Below, one piece after another: positions 11,907 to 22,773 of a DNA stretch of 64,000 nt. The stretch lies in NCBI RefSeq assembly GCF_010389155.1, contig NC_057765.1, positions 40,071,559-40,135,558 on the forward strand. The letters are read 5' to 3'. The notes under the pieces were generated by a model that worked only from the letters and a program-made list of their open reading frames with translations, was not told where the DNA came from and did not search any database. Position 1 is the first letter of the stretch. Every line of letters begins with the position of its first letter. The translations under genes were made by a program, and so were the position numbers. This DNA is from Erigeron canadensis (lineage: Eukaryota > Streptophyta > Magnoliopsida > Asterales > Asteraceae).

Positions 11907-13379
11907 GTGTTGATGTGCAGTGGGTTTCTCAGCGACGATGGGGCGATTGACTTTAATATTATGTATTTAAATCTGTCTATGAATTTGCTAGTCAACTTAT
12001 GTAGTGTTTTCTGGTTGCTTTAATAGGTGTTTTATTGTGAAAATAATATCCGACTTGTATCACCATCACAAGGAAAACCCAAATTTTAGTTTTAAATGTT
12101 ACGAGTAATTGCAAATATGGATACGTGTCATCAGACAGTAGAATTTGTGCCACGTGCCATTAGTTTATTGGTTCAAATGTAATGTTTCTGAATTGGAAAT
12201 TAGTGCTTTTCTTATCCACAAAATAAAAATGGGAAATGTTAAACTGTAGGATAAAAAAATGGGTTTTGTTAGTGACAATCTTTAGGGTTATCAGTAAAAA
12301 CTAATTGGGTGTATTAAAATTTGTAACTTTGGGTTAGAAAAATCAGGCTATGGTTTTTTAATATATAATGTATAAGTTTTTAAGCATGTAATATGTTATT
12401 AGTGACAGCCCTTAAAGCTGTCATTATCATTTTCCTAAAAAAATTATACTTTTCATATTAATAGTTTCGTTTTTTAAATTTTATGATAAGTGCATAAATG
12501 CAATTTAACTGTAACCCTAAAGATTTTCGCAAATCTCAATAAACAATTTGAAGGTAAGCACAAACTTTATTAACTGTAAAAGGCGGATATAAAACTTAAC
12601 TTGATTGAGACAAGTGTGCTTTATAAACTCGATCGCAAACACAGAATAATATCATTCGACAGGGTTATGAAGTCTGGACAAGTCTATTGCCCGACCTTAT
12701 TTTCTGCTTTTGACATTGTTCAATTTTATCTCCGATAGGTTAAAGCTAACCACGGTAATATGCTGGTAATATGCTGTGCTTATACAAAATTACTATTTGG
12801 AAAAATTGGAATTTTTATCAATAATCATGAGCTGCCACGACAATTTTTGCAAGTAATTTATGTGGCTCTTTTCTTCATAATAACGGTCAAAAATGTCAAA
12901 TACTCAGATATTAGGCGTTCTAGCCATATGTTACTTTTTATTACATACTCAGCCACATGTTACTTTTTATTACATACTAACTAATGATCGATATTGCCAA
13001 GATCAAAATGATCACGACCAACAAATCCAACTTCATCGCAAAAAGAACAATCCGACAAGGAAACTTGGGTTTTGTCCCTCAAGGTGGGATATACATTCAA
13101 ATAGTGGCTAATGACCTTTTTGAGGCCTCATTCATTCAACACAAACGCATTCATTCAATTTGAAGTACTTGAAGAGTTTCCGATACAAAATACTCACAAA
13201 ACCAACAAACCAAACAGAAACCAAATGCAAAAAATTCCAGCATCAACACTCGGACTGCATAGCCTCATGTTATACCCATAAGAACGGGTTATCAAGAAAC
13301 AAGATGAGAACATCAACAACGGTGAAATAAACTTTTAAATCAATGAAACATCAACTTGAAGAGTTTACGATCCATTAAT
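11907..13379. other. 3' region of the MBD gene and intergenic DNA
   Basis: No additional gene is supportable. It includes the likely 3' UTR of the MBD gene and AT-rich sequence. A 28-bp unit beginning AGCCAYATGTTAC is repeated twice in tandem at 12922-12978. The two short open frames at 12.76-13.11 kb mostly overlap this repeat and look spurious. Confidence 0.5.
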
Positions 13380-15170
13380 TTAGTATGATGATTCTTTCCA
13401 TCCTCCGAAGTTTCTAGCTTCTTCATGATGCCCATGACCATGTTCGTGTCCATATCCATGTCCATGTTCGTGTGTCTCCTTTTATAACAAAGGATTAGAT
13501 TATCGTTAGTTGGATATTTTACGCTCTTGATCTTTTATAAGTACGAGACATACTTAAGAGCGTAGACTAGTTAACCGACTCCTTTCTAAAAACACATTAA
13601 CGATTTATCCATTTTGACTTGTTATCGAGCGTGACAGTTTTATGACATACGATTTATCACATTTTGATTGTTAGAAAGTGAAATGACTAACCTCTGGAAT
13701 GAAATCCAAGCCAACTTTAACTTCCCCACAGAATTCATCATTTATCACCACATTGTAAGGTGTTGGTGGGATGCTTCCTGCCAAGAACAATGGCTCTAGT
13801 GGAATTCTGCATCCATAAGCACATATCAAGAAATGCCACCAACTTCATTTTTAATCAATAGGTTAAGAATTTCCTAATTAAAATAGTACTTACTTCGCCT
13901 CTCCCACAACGTCGTCCTCAGAACCAACGTCACTATCCTTTATGCGGATCACGAGTTCTTCCACTTCACCAGTCACAGAAAACTCAAACGTCTCGTTCCA
14001 TTCTGGTGACGATCCTTGTCCTGTGAGCACATGTTTATCATTAAAATTAGGCAATTAGCTAATTATTGCAATATGTATACACAAATAACATAAAATGAAT
14101 ATTGTCAAAAAAAGAAAGAAAAGAAGGTATAACCTGATGCAACGTTGCTCTTTTGCTCCTGAGTTCGACAAGTGAGTGTCACATAAGGGTCCATTTTATC
14201 TACAAACAAACATATATTATGATTTACATCAAACACTTGTAAAATACTAAGAATAGCACAAGCAGTGTAAAAACTGATAAACATATATGCACATGAACTA
14301 AATCCAAAATCCTTTTTGAAAGTAAAAATGGTCCAACTTAAACTAATGTAGCCGCTATAAGAAATCTTGCATTTCATGGCCACTAATTAATATCACATGA
14401 TCATAACATACTCCATAGTGTCGTTATCAATTTTTTTTGGACATCTAGCCGCTATAAGAAATCTTGCATTTCATGGTTTTATGGACAATGAGTCCTTTTC
14501 TTTAGTGCTTTGACGTCTTGTGTGAGCCTTAATTTACTAAAAATTAAAACGATCAAGAAAAACTATAATATTGTTTTTTGAAAGGTAAGATAAATTATCA
14601 CACATGAATACATGATCATACAAAGTTTATGGAGCGAAGCAAAGTCAACGGGAGCTTAATTCTACACCTAATAATAATACATAGAGTCACATGAAGATCT
14701 ATATTAAAATTCTAGAAACTGTTTAAAAATCTGATCGTACGTATACAAATATATATGACGATTGATATTCAGCACAAATTAAAACAAAGATCACTGGTTC
14801 AGAACCGTTCGGACAGATCTAGTATACACTTAATTCTCTTAATTTTTTGTACACAAAGTTGGATCAACATATTTTAGTGTAAGATCAAGTGATATATTTA
14901 ACTTTTTCGATCTCTTATACAATACAAATACTACTTGTACATCTAAAGATCTATATGTAGCGGCCTGATAAGTGATAACTACTAAAAAAAATATTAGTCC
15001 ATTCCATTCATATATAAACAAGCATGATGGATGATCATATTCATATATTAATATTAAAAGGAAGGAAGGAAGGAATGAATGATTGGAATGGGAGGGCACT
15101 TACTTAAAAAATCGGTGTCATGGAGGCCTTTAGCACTAACAAGTAGGACTTGAATCTTTCCTCTTGGCAT
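13380..15170 (-). CDS. Small C2-domain protein with His/Gly-rich C-terminal tail (elicitor-responsive protein 3-like)
   Basis: Five exons on the minus strand: 15170-15104, 14199-14134, 14020-13894, 13806-13692 and 13478-13380 (TAA), giving 157 residues with consistent phases. The product starts MPRGKIQVLLVSAKGLHDTDF and has one C2 domain over about residues 4-125. Acidic loop residues typical of Ca2+ sites are present (DTDF..KMDPYV and IKDSD..SEDDVVGEA). The family, which includes elicitor-responsive protein 3 and related phloem C2 proteins, binds phospholipid in a Ca2+-dependent way and is cytosolic or membrane-associated. The last exon encodes a tail of alternating His and Gly (HEHGHGYGHEHGHGHH), a possible metal-binding segment not part of the core domain. 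Exon 1 is separated by a 904-bp intron. Confidence 0.85.
14348..14476. repeat. Two 31-bp direct repeats in C2 gene intron 1
   Basis: The unit TAGCCGCTATAAGAAATCTT followed by GCATTTCATGG occurs at 14349-14379 and 14446-14476, identical over 31 bp and separated by about 66 bp. It could be a local duplication or a relic of an insertion. Confidence 0.8.
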
Positions 15171-17217
15171 AATTTTTTTCTTTGTCGGGAAAAAAAAAAA
15201 ATACAGACACAGATCCCGGTGATGGAGAGAATATAGGATACTTTTTCGATATTCGTGTGTTTTCTACTTTTCTGTGACCTGAGTGGGCCAGCTTTCATAT
15301 AGAGGATCTCTCTATATGTATGATGAGTTGTCTATGTGTATGATAGTATATTTGTTCAGTATATTGTACTGTATATGAGAAATGGTATTCTTAACAAAAT
15401 TTAGACATTTACAACAATATCTGCATTATTCAGGTATACATTGTGCATCAAAACTTGTACTTTTGTTGTAGATAACTTAATTTTGTTGTAAAAATATAAC
15501 TCCCCATTGTATATGGGGAAGAAATATGAGGCTGTTAGGCATCTATGTTTGGTGAAAAACCCCTCACGTACCTTTTTTTAAACCATAAAAATCATGGGGG
15601 GCCAAACATTTATTCAAAATATTAAGATATTGGTATGTGAGAGGTTTTTCACCCAAATTGCTGGCTTTTCATCAGCCCTTAAGCGCTAGCCTTTTCCCTT
15701 ACTAGTAAGGGGGATAACAGTCATACCAGTCCTAATAGATCTACCCCTAAAGTAGTATGAGAAGGGGAAAGATGTTCTAGATAATAGAGTTTCTAAAAGT
15801 TGGGTGCATGACAACCCCATACTCACTTTTCTAATCATATATACTAGTCCCCCTTTAATTTGACCATACATCACAAAAGGTCCGCTAAAAATTGACCAAT
15901 GTTGGATTAGAAAGACTATATATGTTTTTTTTTAACATCTATAATTTTATTAATACAATGGTTCGGCAAGATGCCGATGCATGAATCAAACATCAGACTT
16001 CTTATCTTATCACGATTAGAAATACAAAAATAAGATAAGGAGGTAATAGAATGAAACACGTACTTCTTCAAGAGAATTATTGTTTGCCTGATGAATAACA
16101 TAATTTATATGCTTCCAACGTAACTACCAACAATTTACACACATAAATTAAGTAAAAGTGACCACCAGCAATCTAGCACACAGAAAGACAAGCTTGTAGG
16201 GGATTAATTGCTACCCGGTAAGCGCTAGTTAGCAATTTCCACTTTATAAACATTCAAATATGTTTATCAATTGTCACTATCAGTTGTCTAGTTTGAGACA
16301 ATAACTTACAATTTATTATGTTGATGGATTGGTAGAATAAATTTTAACTCCCAACTTAAAACTTCCTTTGTTGGTGTTATGTTAACAATACACTAATTCG
16401 TCATATTGAATGCAAATCAGTGTAAGTCTAATCAAATAGGAGAGAGAATTCTATTATTTTAAAAAACTACTTCATAAAAGCGAGTCAGCTCTCGGGAGTA
16501 AGCTATCGTAAAGCGAGTGGTACACCCAATTAAGGTTTATAAAGCAAAAAAAAAAAAAAAACTTCGACATGATTTTGAGTTTGAGACTGATCAGGGATCA
16601 AGTCCAAATGCAAACAAGTATGAGTTGAATACATCAAGTTCAAGTATAATACATATATAACCATTGGCAATCACAAACTTATACTGTTGATATCAGAAGC
16701 ATACCTCGGTGCTTTAATTTGTCCAGTACCAGGACGTACAGAACACAAACGGGCCGGGAGCTGCTTGTAATGATCACAGTAGACCAAAACCAGGATTTGT
16801 GCGAGCTCATATCAAGTGTTATGTAAACACTTTGCTCATATAACTTTTAAGTTACAGAATATATATATATATATATATATAGTAGCTCATAGATAGATAC
16901 TAGCCAATAGTAATTGCTGTTCTCATTTAGCAACAAAAACATAGCTAATACTCCGTAATTAATTAAAAAGTAGATAAACAATCTTGCACCTGATCAACAA
17001 GTTTCTTTTAAACTTGTCTAAGCACCAAAACATATATATATAGCTAATAGTCTAATTATAAGAAGAGAAGATCCCTTTATCGTGTCACCAGCAAGCCTGA
17101 AGCCTCTACGATTCTTCGTTGCCAAACAGCACCAATGGAAATTAGACGGCCCAGAAGCAAACTTTCAATACATAACGGATCGGAATAACCCTTCTTTCCC
17201 CAATATTTAAGATGCAG
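15171..17217. other. Intergenic region between the C2 and PPR genes
   Basis: No gene seen. It contains one MITE (15512-15678), a TA microsatellite near 16860-16880 and a poly-T-headed stretch from 15905 that may be a decayed LINE tail. Short frames here have no family features. Confidence 0.5.
15512..15678. mobile_element. MITE, copy 1 of a family present twice in the window
   Basis: The left end contains GAGGCTGTTAGGCATC and GGTGAAAAACCCCTCACGTACC. The right end carries the reverse complement of GGGTGAAAAACCTCTCACATACC. The same termini and internal order occur at 44433-44610. The outermost part of the right TIR has diverged (GGGCTGATGAAAAGCC). No coding content. Confidence 0.7.
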
Positions 17218-18801
17218 TTATATAGCTTCTCTGAATAAACCTGCCTTGATAAAACCATCTATTAGAAATATATATATAAACCCATCAGGTTTCATGCCTT
17301 TCACAAGTAGGTTGTGGAAATGACGCCTTGCATCATCAAACCTCCGGTGTTTGATCGCACCTTCGATGAGTTCATCGTGAGGATAAAGTTCTGAATTGTG
17401 CCCGCTGCGATCCATGAGACACATGAAAACAAGTGCCTCATCATACGGAAGTCTCATTATAATACTTCTATAACTTCCAATGTACTTCGGAAATGAAAAT
17501 TTATCAGACGTGTTACTAGATACTTCATCCGCTAAAAAAAAGGCAAGGCATGTAGTTTTTATATCATCATAGAAATCGTAAAACTTTCTTTTTTTTCCAT
17601 CAATCAAATACCCAAGCAATAACTCATGATCAGTAACATAATTCGGTTTGATGCCTTTGGAGTCCAATGAATCATAAATTCCCCTTGCTTCACTCATTTT
17701 ACGTCTCCAGCAATAAAAGTCAATTAGTGGATTGTAGGTGACGGCGTTAGGAGGATACTGGCCACCGGTCTCATCATTCATGATGTCGATAACAGCTTTT
17801 GCTTCATCTATCTTACCCTGTTTGCAAAGTGCATCAACAATGATATTAAAAGTCTTGACTTTTGGGGAGATTTTCTCATCCTCCATTTGTTTTAGCATCC
17901 TACACACCTCGTCCCAACGACCTAACTTACAAAGGTTACGAATCAAAGAGTTGTATGTGTGGATGTTTGGCTGGATGCCTTTGTGATGAACCATTTCTTT
18001 AAAGAGCTTGAATGCATAATCTATAAATATTATGTCACTGCAGAGACTTTCAAAGATGGTGTTATATATGACAACATCAAGCTTACTCTTGCCGCCATCT
18101 AATATTCCATGATCAATAAGCCTAAGCAAACCGATGGCTGTAAAGCTATCGCCGATCTTACAAAGCCCTTTAACCATAATCTTGTAGCTGACCAAGTTAA
18201 GTTCAGATAGTCGGTTACTTGAGATGAAATCACGGAACAGATGCTCAGCCAGGTGAGTGTTATTTAGGACAAAGCCTTTCAAGAGAGTATTATAAGTGGA
18301 CACATGAAGTTCAACACCTTGTTTGAAACAAGAGCCTAAGACTGCAAGACCATATTTGGTGCGTTTCAATCGATGATAACACTTTATGGCAATACCGGTG
18401 GTGTAAGTGTTAACAGGAACACCAAGTGCAGAAATTTGTTTAAAAAGATATAGGGAGCAAGCATAATGTTTTAGCTTGGTGACATCATGCAATAATCGAG
18501 TAAACTTAACTACGGATGGAAGGGGTCGTTTGTGGATCATTACCTTGTACGAATTCAGAGCATCGTTCAAGTTGGTCACTTTATCATAATGATCACACGC
18601 AACTACAGATGATGCACCAGCATTATTATTAACTAAAGAACAAGAACTCGAATAATTACGAAGTGATTCAATATTAGTATTAGGATGAGGACCGAACCTT
18701 TGACCTAACTGCAGAAAAGATGCTGAAGGAACAAGAAAACAGTTAGTTGACAGATTACCCTTAAATCTTGTTTTGATTAGTAACTGATGAACATTCGCCA
18801 T
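17218..18801 (-). CDS. P-class pentatricopeptide repeat protein, probably mitochondrial
   Basis: Intronless frame of 527 residues. I chose the ATG at 18801 (MANVHQLLIK) because the frame upstream lacks an ATG. The first ~55 residues are rich in Arg, Ser and hydroxylated residues with RNYSSS, which suits a mitochondrial presequence. From about residue 110 there are tandem 35-residue PPR motifs of P type, seen in repeats such as PNIHTYNSLIRNLCKLGRW, PKVKTFNIIVDALCKQGKI and PNAVTYNPLIDFYCWRRKM. PPR proteins bind organellar RNA and guide its processing, stability or translation. The protein stops shortly after a last repeat (KPDGFIYIFLIDGFIKAGLF), so the C-terminus may be shortened. The RNA target cannot be read from sequence; similarity to restorer-like PPRs is only a family-level guess. 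Confidence 0.85.
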   Translation of the reverse strand: MANVHQLLIKTRFKGNLSTNCFLVPSASFLQLGQRFGPHPNTNIESLRNYSSSCSLVNNNAGASSVVACDHYDKVTNLNDALNSYKVMIHKRPLPSVVKFTRLLHDVTKLKHYACSLYLFKQISALGVPVNTYTTGIAIKCYHRLKRTKYGLAVLGSCFKQGVELHVSTYNTLLKGFVLNNTHLAEHLFRDFISSNRLSELNLVSYKIMVKGLCKIGDSFTAIGLLRLIDHGILDGGKSKLDVVIYNTIFESLCSDIIFIDYAFKLFKEMVHHKGIQPNIHTYNSLIRNLCKLGRWDEVCRMLKQMEDEKISPKVKTFNIIVDALCKQGKIDEAKAVIDIMNDETGGQYPPNAVTYNPLIDFYCWRRKMSEARGIYDSLDSKGIKPNYVTDHELLLGYLIDGKKRKFYDFYDDIKTTCLAFFLADEVSSNTSDKFSFPKYIGSYRSIIMRLPYDEALVFMCLMDRSGHNSELYPHDELIEGAIKHRRFDDARRHFHNLLVKGMKPDGFIYIFLIDGFIKAGLFREAI

Positions 18802-19312
18802 CTCAATTACCCAGAAAGCTTCAACTCTGTTTTGTGTTTGTGTTCGTACTTTGCCGTAATTAATTAAGGGATTTGTAGGGTTTTTCAATTAAGTTAAATT
18901 TAGTTTTTAAATATTGAGGTCTTTAATTAGATCGATCCATGCCATACTTACATTTAAGTACCCCACATTATTATTATTTTTTTGAAACAATATGATACTG
19001 TAATATGATACTTTTTAACAACATGTCTCTAAATATTGACAGTCCTTGTGAATTAGTAACTTGATTTCGATTTGTATATTTTTCATCTAGATGATTACAA
19101 CTTTGTTACTAAAACAAGTGTTTCGATGCAATGATCATTGAACACGGATATGAATTAACAAACAGGGCAATCACATATTAGTAGTACTTATTGAACTCGT
19201 TATTCTGTTTACAGTACTCTATGGGCCACACTCTGTGAGATGAAGCCCGTTTATTCTGTTTAAAAGATTACTAAGGCTGCAACTATGTAGAAGTTCATAT
19301 TGATAGTGTTCA
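18802..19312. other. Intergenic region between the PPR and osmotin genes
   Basis: Short AT-rich spacer: the 5' side of the PPR gene and the 3' side of the osmotin-like gene, both on the minus strand. No further gene is seen. Confidence 0.5.
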
Positions 19313-20002
19313 TTATGGACAGAACACGACTTTGTAGTTGGTACCGCCAGGACAGGTAAACAGACTCGTCTGATCATCTTGAGGGTAAGTATAAGCAGCA
19401 TCAGGACACTTATCTTTAAAAAACTTGGAATACTCAGTTGGTCCACAACTACCACGCTCAAGAGTGCAACAATATTCAACAGTTTTAAAAACTGTGCAAG
19501 GATTGTTGCATCCTCCTTGAGTTCGTAGTGGCTGAGGGCACTCGGGATTAAGATCAACGCCACATTTCATAGTCTTACACGAAGCACCAACAGGGGCGAA
19601 TTCCATGGGGATGTTAAAGCCGTCAACAAGAGATATGTCAACAAAGTCATCATTGTTATATTGGTTCAGAGCAAACTCGGCTAAAGTGTTGGGAGGCGAC
19701 CCATAGCCTTGACATTCAAGCATTCCATTGCAATCACCTGTGTCACACTTGCCTTTTCCATTAGCATCAAATGTGCAACCAGTTCGTCCCCATATACGAG
19801 CTTTAGGCGTTCCAGGTGCCACAGTGACTTGCCAACTTTGGCCATTTTCAAGGCGTTTTCCTCCTCCGGGTGAGGCTGCAGCCCATACAGTGTATTGACA
19901 TTGGTTTATAACGTCGAAATTGGCTCCCTGAGTTAAAGAGATCAAACTAAAGATTGTAAAAACGACTAACGAAATTAGACCATTTTTGACACAAGGACCC
20001 AT
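19313..20002 (-). CDS. Osmotin / thaumatin-like protein (PR-5 family)
   Basis: Single-exon frame of 229 residues starting [20 protein letters not shown], with a cleavable signal peptide of about 26 residues ending near TQG|ANFDV. The mature part has 16 cysteines, the number that forms eight disulfides in large thaumatin-like proteins, and hallmark segments [31 protein letters not shown] and [12 protein letters not shown]. The Arg/Glu/Asp residues that line the acidic cleft in antifungal members appear to be present. The secreted product is expected in the apoplast or vacuole; PR-5 proteins respond to pathogen and osmotic stress. Single-exon structure and length fit osmotins. A TATA box lies about 70 bp upstream. 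No C-terminal vacuolar extension is seen, because the protein ends at VVFCP. Confidence 0.95.
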   Translation of the reverse strand: MGPCVKNGLISLVVFTIFSLISLTQGANFDVINQCQYTVWAAASPGGGKRLENGQSWQVTVAPGTPKARIWGRTGCTFDANGKGKCDTGDCNGMLECQGYGSPPNTLAEFALNQYNNDDFVDISLVDGFNIPMEFAPVGASCKTMKCGVDLNPECPQPLRTQGGCNNPCTVFKTVEYCCTLERGSCGPTEYSKFFKDKCPDAAYTYPQDDQTSLFTCPGGTNYKVVFCP

Positions 20003-20068
20003 GTTTTTGGTATGTATGTCAAAGTATGGTTTTCTAGTGTGAGTCCATAAGGCTTTGGTTTAGATGGG

Positions 20069-20076
20069 TTTATATA
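20069..20076 (-). promoter_or_regulatory. TATA box of the osmotin-like gene
   Basis: TATATAAA on the minus strand, about 67 bp upstream of the ATG, in an otherwise mixed-composition stretch. Position and sequence suit a core promoter with a short leader. Confidence 0.6.
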
Positions 20077-20537
20077 GTGGAAGGTTGCCGTAAGTTAGGC
20101 ATATAAGTGCAGGAATTTTCAATTTTTTTTCCAAATAGTTAGAATTGTAAACATTAAATAGAAAATAACATAGTTGGAAGCTAGTATGATAGTAAAATGT
20201 TGATAAGAAAGAAAATTGGAAATTAGAAGAGTCTACAACACAAATACATTACGTCTTGTATGTTATTTCTTCACATCTTTTATATACTGTATTATTTTAT
20301 ATAGATAAACATGATAGAATGCATGCCATTGCGAAAGAAAAATCTCGTTTTATATACAGAAGTACTTCAACTAGAGAATTAAGTAATATCATTAGAATGG
20401 ACATTGCTCTTTTAAATTGTTACTCGTAATAGTTTATAATTTTTCTCAAGGAAGTATTTCAACGTAAATATCCGAAGTCCTGATTTTTACACGGGACCTG
20501 AGCTCACGTCTCCCTTATAAATAGAAATACTTAATCG

Positions 20538-20795
20538 TATTCCTTCCGTCCCATTTTAAGTGTCCTTTTTTGACTTTTAAAGTCTTTTTTTTAAAACTTT
20601 GACCGTAGTTATCTTTTGTTATGTTATGCAATACTTGATATAGTATATATGAATGTATTGAGTTTTCGATGTTTTTCCAATGATATAAGTTTCATCAACT
20701 ATTATAAAGTACATACGAAGATACTTACGGTCAAAATTAAAAGAAAAAGACTTTAAAAGTCAAACTATGACACTTAAAATGAGACGGAGATAGTA
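20538..20795. mobile_element. Stowaway-like MITE
   Basis: Long imperfect TIRs: left TATTCCTTCCGTCCCATTTT, right reverse complement TACTATCTCCGTCTCATTTT, both continuing AAGTGTC. They are flanked by TA. The roughly 254-bp interior has paired TTTGACTTTTAAAGTC-type arms and no coding content. It is a typical Stowaway. Confidence 0.85.
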
Positions 20796-21280
20796 TGTTT
20801 TAAGACATATGATGTTAAGAAATGAAAGTAGTACATGAATTGAAAAGTAATCATAGTTTTATCTTCTAACACGTAGATTTGAACGTTTGGAAGATCCCAA
20901 ATATATTTGCCAAACTCTTGTTTTCTATTAAGGAATTTATGAGATGCGATCTTCTCAAAGAGAAGCGAGTCACGTCAATATACGTACATGTCAAAATGTC
21001 AAATATTTCTTGCAATTCCATAAAAAATAATTCAAGAACATTCCATGTTGCGAGGTGATATATCACGATATATGTACCGTGATATATAAACTTTTATTTT
21101 TTTCAACAATGATTTAATAGTTATTAGTTACCATTCGAAACATCACAATGACATCTAATCGAGCAGTATACGAAGCTCGAAATATGCATGTGTGAGATGA
21201 AATTTAAGACTCTCAAAAACAAATAATAGCGGAAATACTTTATGATAGTGTATCTGTTTTGATCATTAGATCCGTACCTA

Positions 21281-21584
21281 CAGTGGCGGCTTAAGGTTTT
21301 TGGAGGCCACAAACGAGATCAATTTTGGGGGCCTAACTCATTACCATATAAACTAAAGTAAAAAAAAAAAAAAGTAACTCATCTTTTGTTATTGAACTAC
21401 AAGTAATAAAAAAATATGCAGATATTGATGCAAAAATAAAAAAGGCGTTACTGCAATACAAATTATATAACAATACTCAATTCAAAATTCAAACACTAAG
21501 TCTAATAAACAAGATTCTGAGGCCTTAGAAATTTGGGGGCCTAAAGCGATCGCCTAGTCTCATAGTACTGTTGAGTCACCTCTG
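21281..21584. mobile_element. hAT-type non-autonomous element with perfect 8-bp TSD
   Basis: Ends CAGTGGCGGCTTAAG and (reverse complement) CAGAGGTGACTCAAC match the CAG-starting TIRs of hAT elements. The 8 bp CGTACCTA occurs directly on both sides (21273-21280 and 21585-21592), an exact target-site duplication of the length hAT makes. The 304-bp interior carries two direct TTTGGGGGCCTAA boxes and no open frame. Confidence 0.88.
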
Positions 21585-21592
21585 CGTACCTA

Positions 21593-22340
21593 GCTTAGTC
21601 GCATTATAGCCTAGTCAGCATCATCAGTGACAACTCCTCACTCCGGATGTGAAATAGCAGTGTCCGGATGGAACTGCTTCTTCGAACCAGATGCTCCAAG
21701 ATAGAAGGCCACTACCTAAGTAACACATGACCGATCATTCTGACAAGATGACGTAAGGTTAGGATAATCACCATGAAAGGAGGTATACCTTTAACGAACT
21801 CCACACCGTACTAACTGATTGTAGGAGACCAAGTACCCATGTCTTGTCTCCCAACCATCTATAAATACTCGTCTCAATTCTTATTCTGAGGCAGAACATT
21901 TCATACAATTCATTTGATAATTTGGTGGCGTGAATTGATTCCATATATGGAACGGAACTGTCAAAAAACCATCATTCTTCTTTTGACCATTCTTTAAACA
22001 ATCTCAACCCTAATAATTAAACGAGGAAATACGTTTAAACACTTTATGATAATTATCTATATTACACTAGTAACATTGATTATTGTCTTAAGTCGATAAA
22101 TTATTTACATATAAGAATTCAACATTATACGTAAAGATTTCTCTTACTAAATGTTAAGAATGAAAAAGAAAAAAAGTGATTTATTTCTACTCAACATCAC
22201 TCTTTATTTTCCCGCTACTTGAAAATAACCTTGAAATGTCTTTTATATCGAAACATTAAATAATCAAATCAAATACAGTACGAGTATATTTTCCCTCATT
22301 CCTTTATTCCCTAAATCTTCGTTACCCCAATTAGTCGCAC

Positions 22341-22381
<41 letters not shown>

Positions 22382-22773
22382 CCAGGTCAGTTGCAATTTT
22401 CAATTCCGATTCTTTCGCTCATATCTTTAACTCTAAAAATCTATTTTCTCTGTTTTTAATTTTCTTTTTTTAACAACTTATCTGACGGTTACAAAAACAT
22501 CAATGCAATGCAGGTGGTCTCTTATTATCTGTATCTATATATTATTTCTGTATCTATACATATACGTTCCTCTAAATTTCCCCTCTAGGCCTTACTGTAA
22601 AATCATAATTTTTTTTTAATTACTTGTAAAGTTGATTGATTTTTGATGAATGTTTTAATATAACAAAATGCATGATATTAATTTAATTTTTTTTTTTTTT
22701 AATGATGCCTAAATGTGATTATGTTTGATTTTAGGTTGAAAAAGACTCAATTTTTGGGGAAACAGATGTTGTG
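21593..22773. other. Leader and promoter region of the MYB3R gene
   Basis: A probable 5' UTR exon ends at 22385 (CACCAG|GTCAGT) and an untranslated intron runs to an acceptor at 22734 (TTTTAG|GTTGAAAA). The UTR exon contains an (ATC)n microsatellite at 22341-22381. Between 22735 and the ATG at 22774 there is a two-codon upstream ORF (ATG TTG TGA). Non-coding otherwise. Confidence 0.5.
22341..22381. repeat. (CAT)n microsatellite in the MYB3R leader
   Basis: About 13 uninterrupted CAT units just upstream of a likely 5' UTR splice donor. Seen directly. Confidence 0.9.

Noticed and set aside
12760..13111. Two frames of about 72 codons
   Set aside because: Contain a tandem repeat of ATGTTACTTTTTATTACATA; no protein character.
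14839..15099. Frame in C2 gene intron 1
   Set aside because: AT-rich, no motif, lies between good splice sites of the C2 gene.
15905..16110. LINE tail fragment on the minus strand
   Set aside because: Has a T-run and a plausible tail-like sequence, but no matching target duplication was found.
17738..17986. Open frame antisense to the PPR gene
   Set aside because: Lies wholly within the PPR coding exon on the other strand and has no family features.
19219..19563. 114-codon frame overlapping the osmotin gene
   Set aside because: Alternative frame of the cysteine-rich PR-5 coding sequence and its 3' side; the PR-5 frame is clearly the real one.
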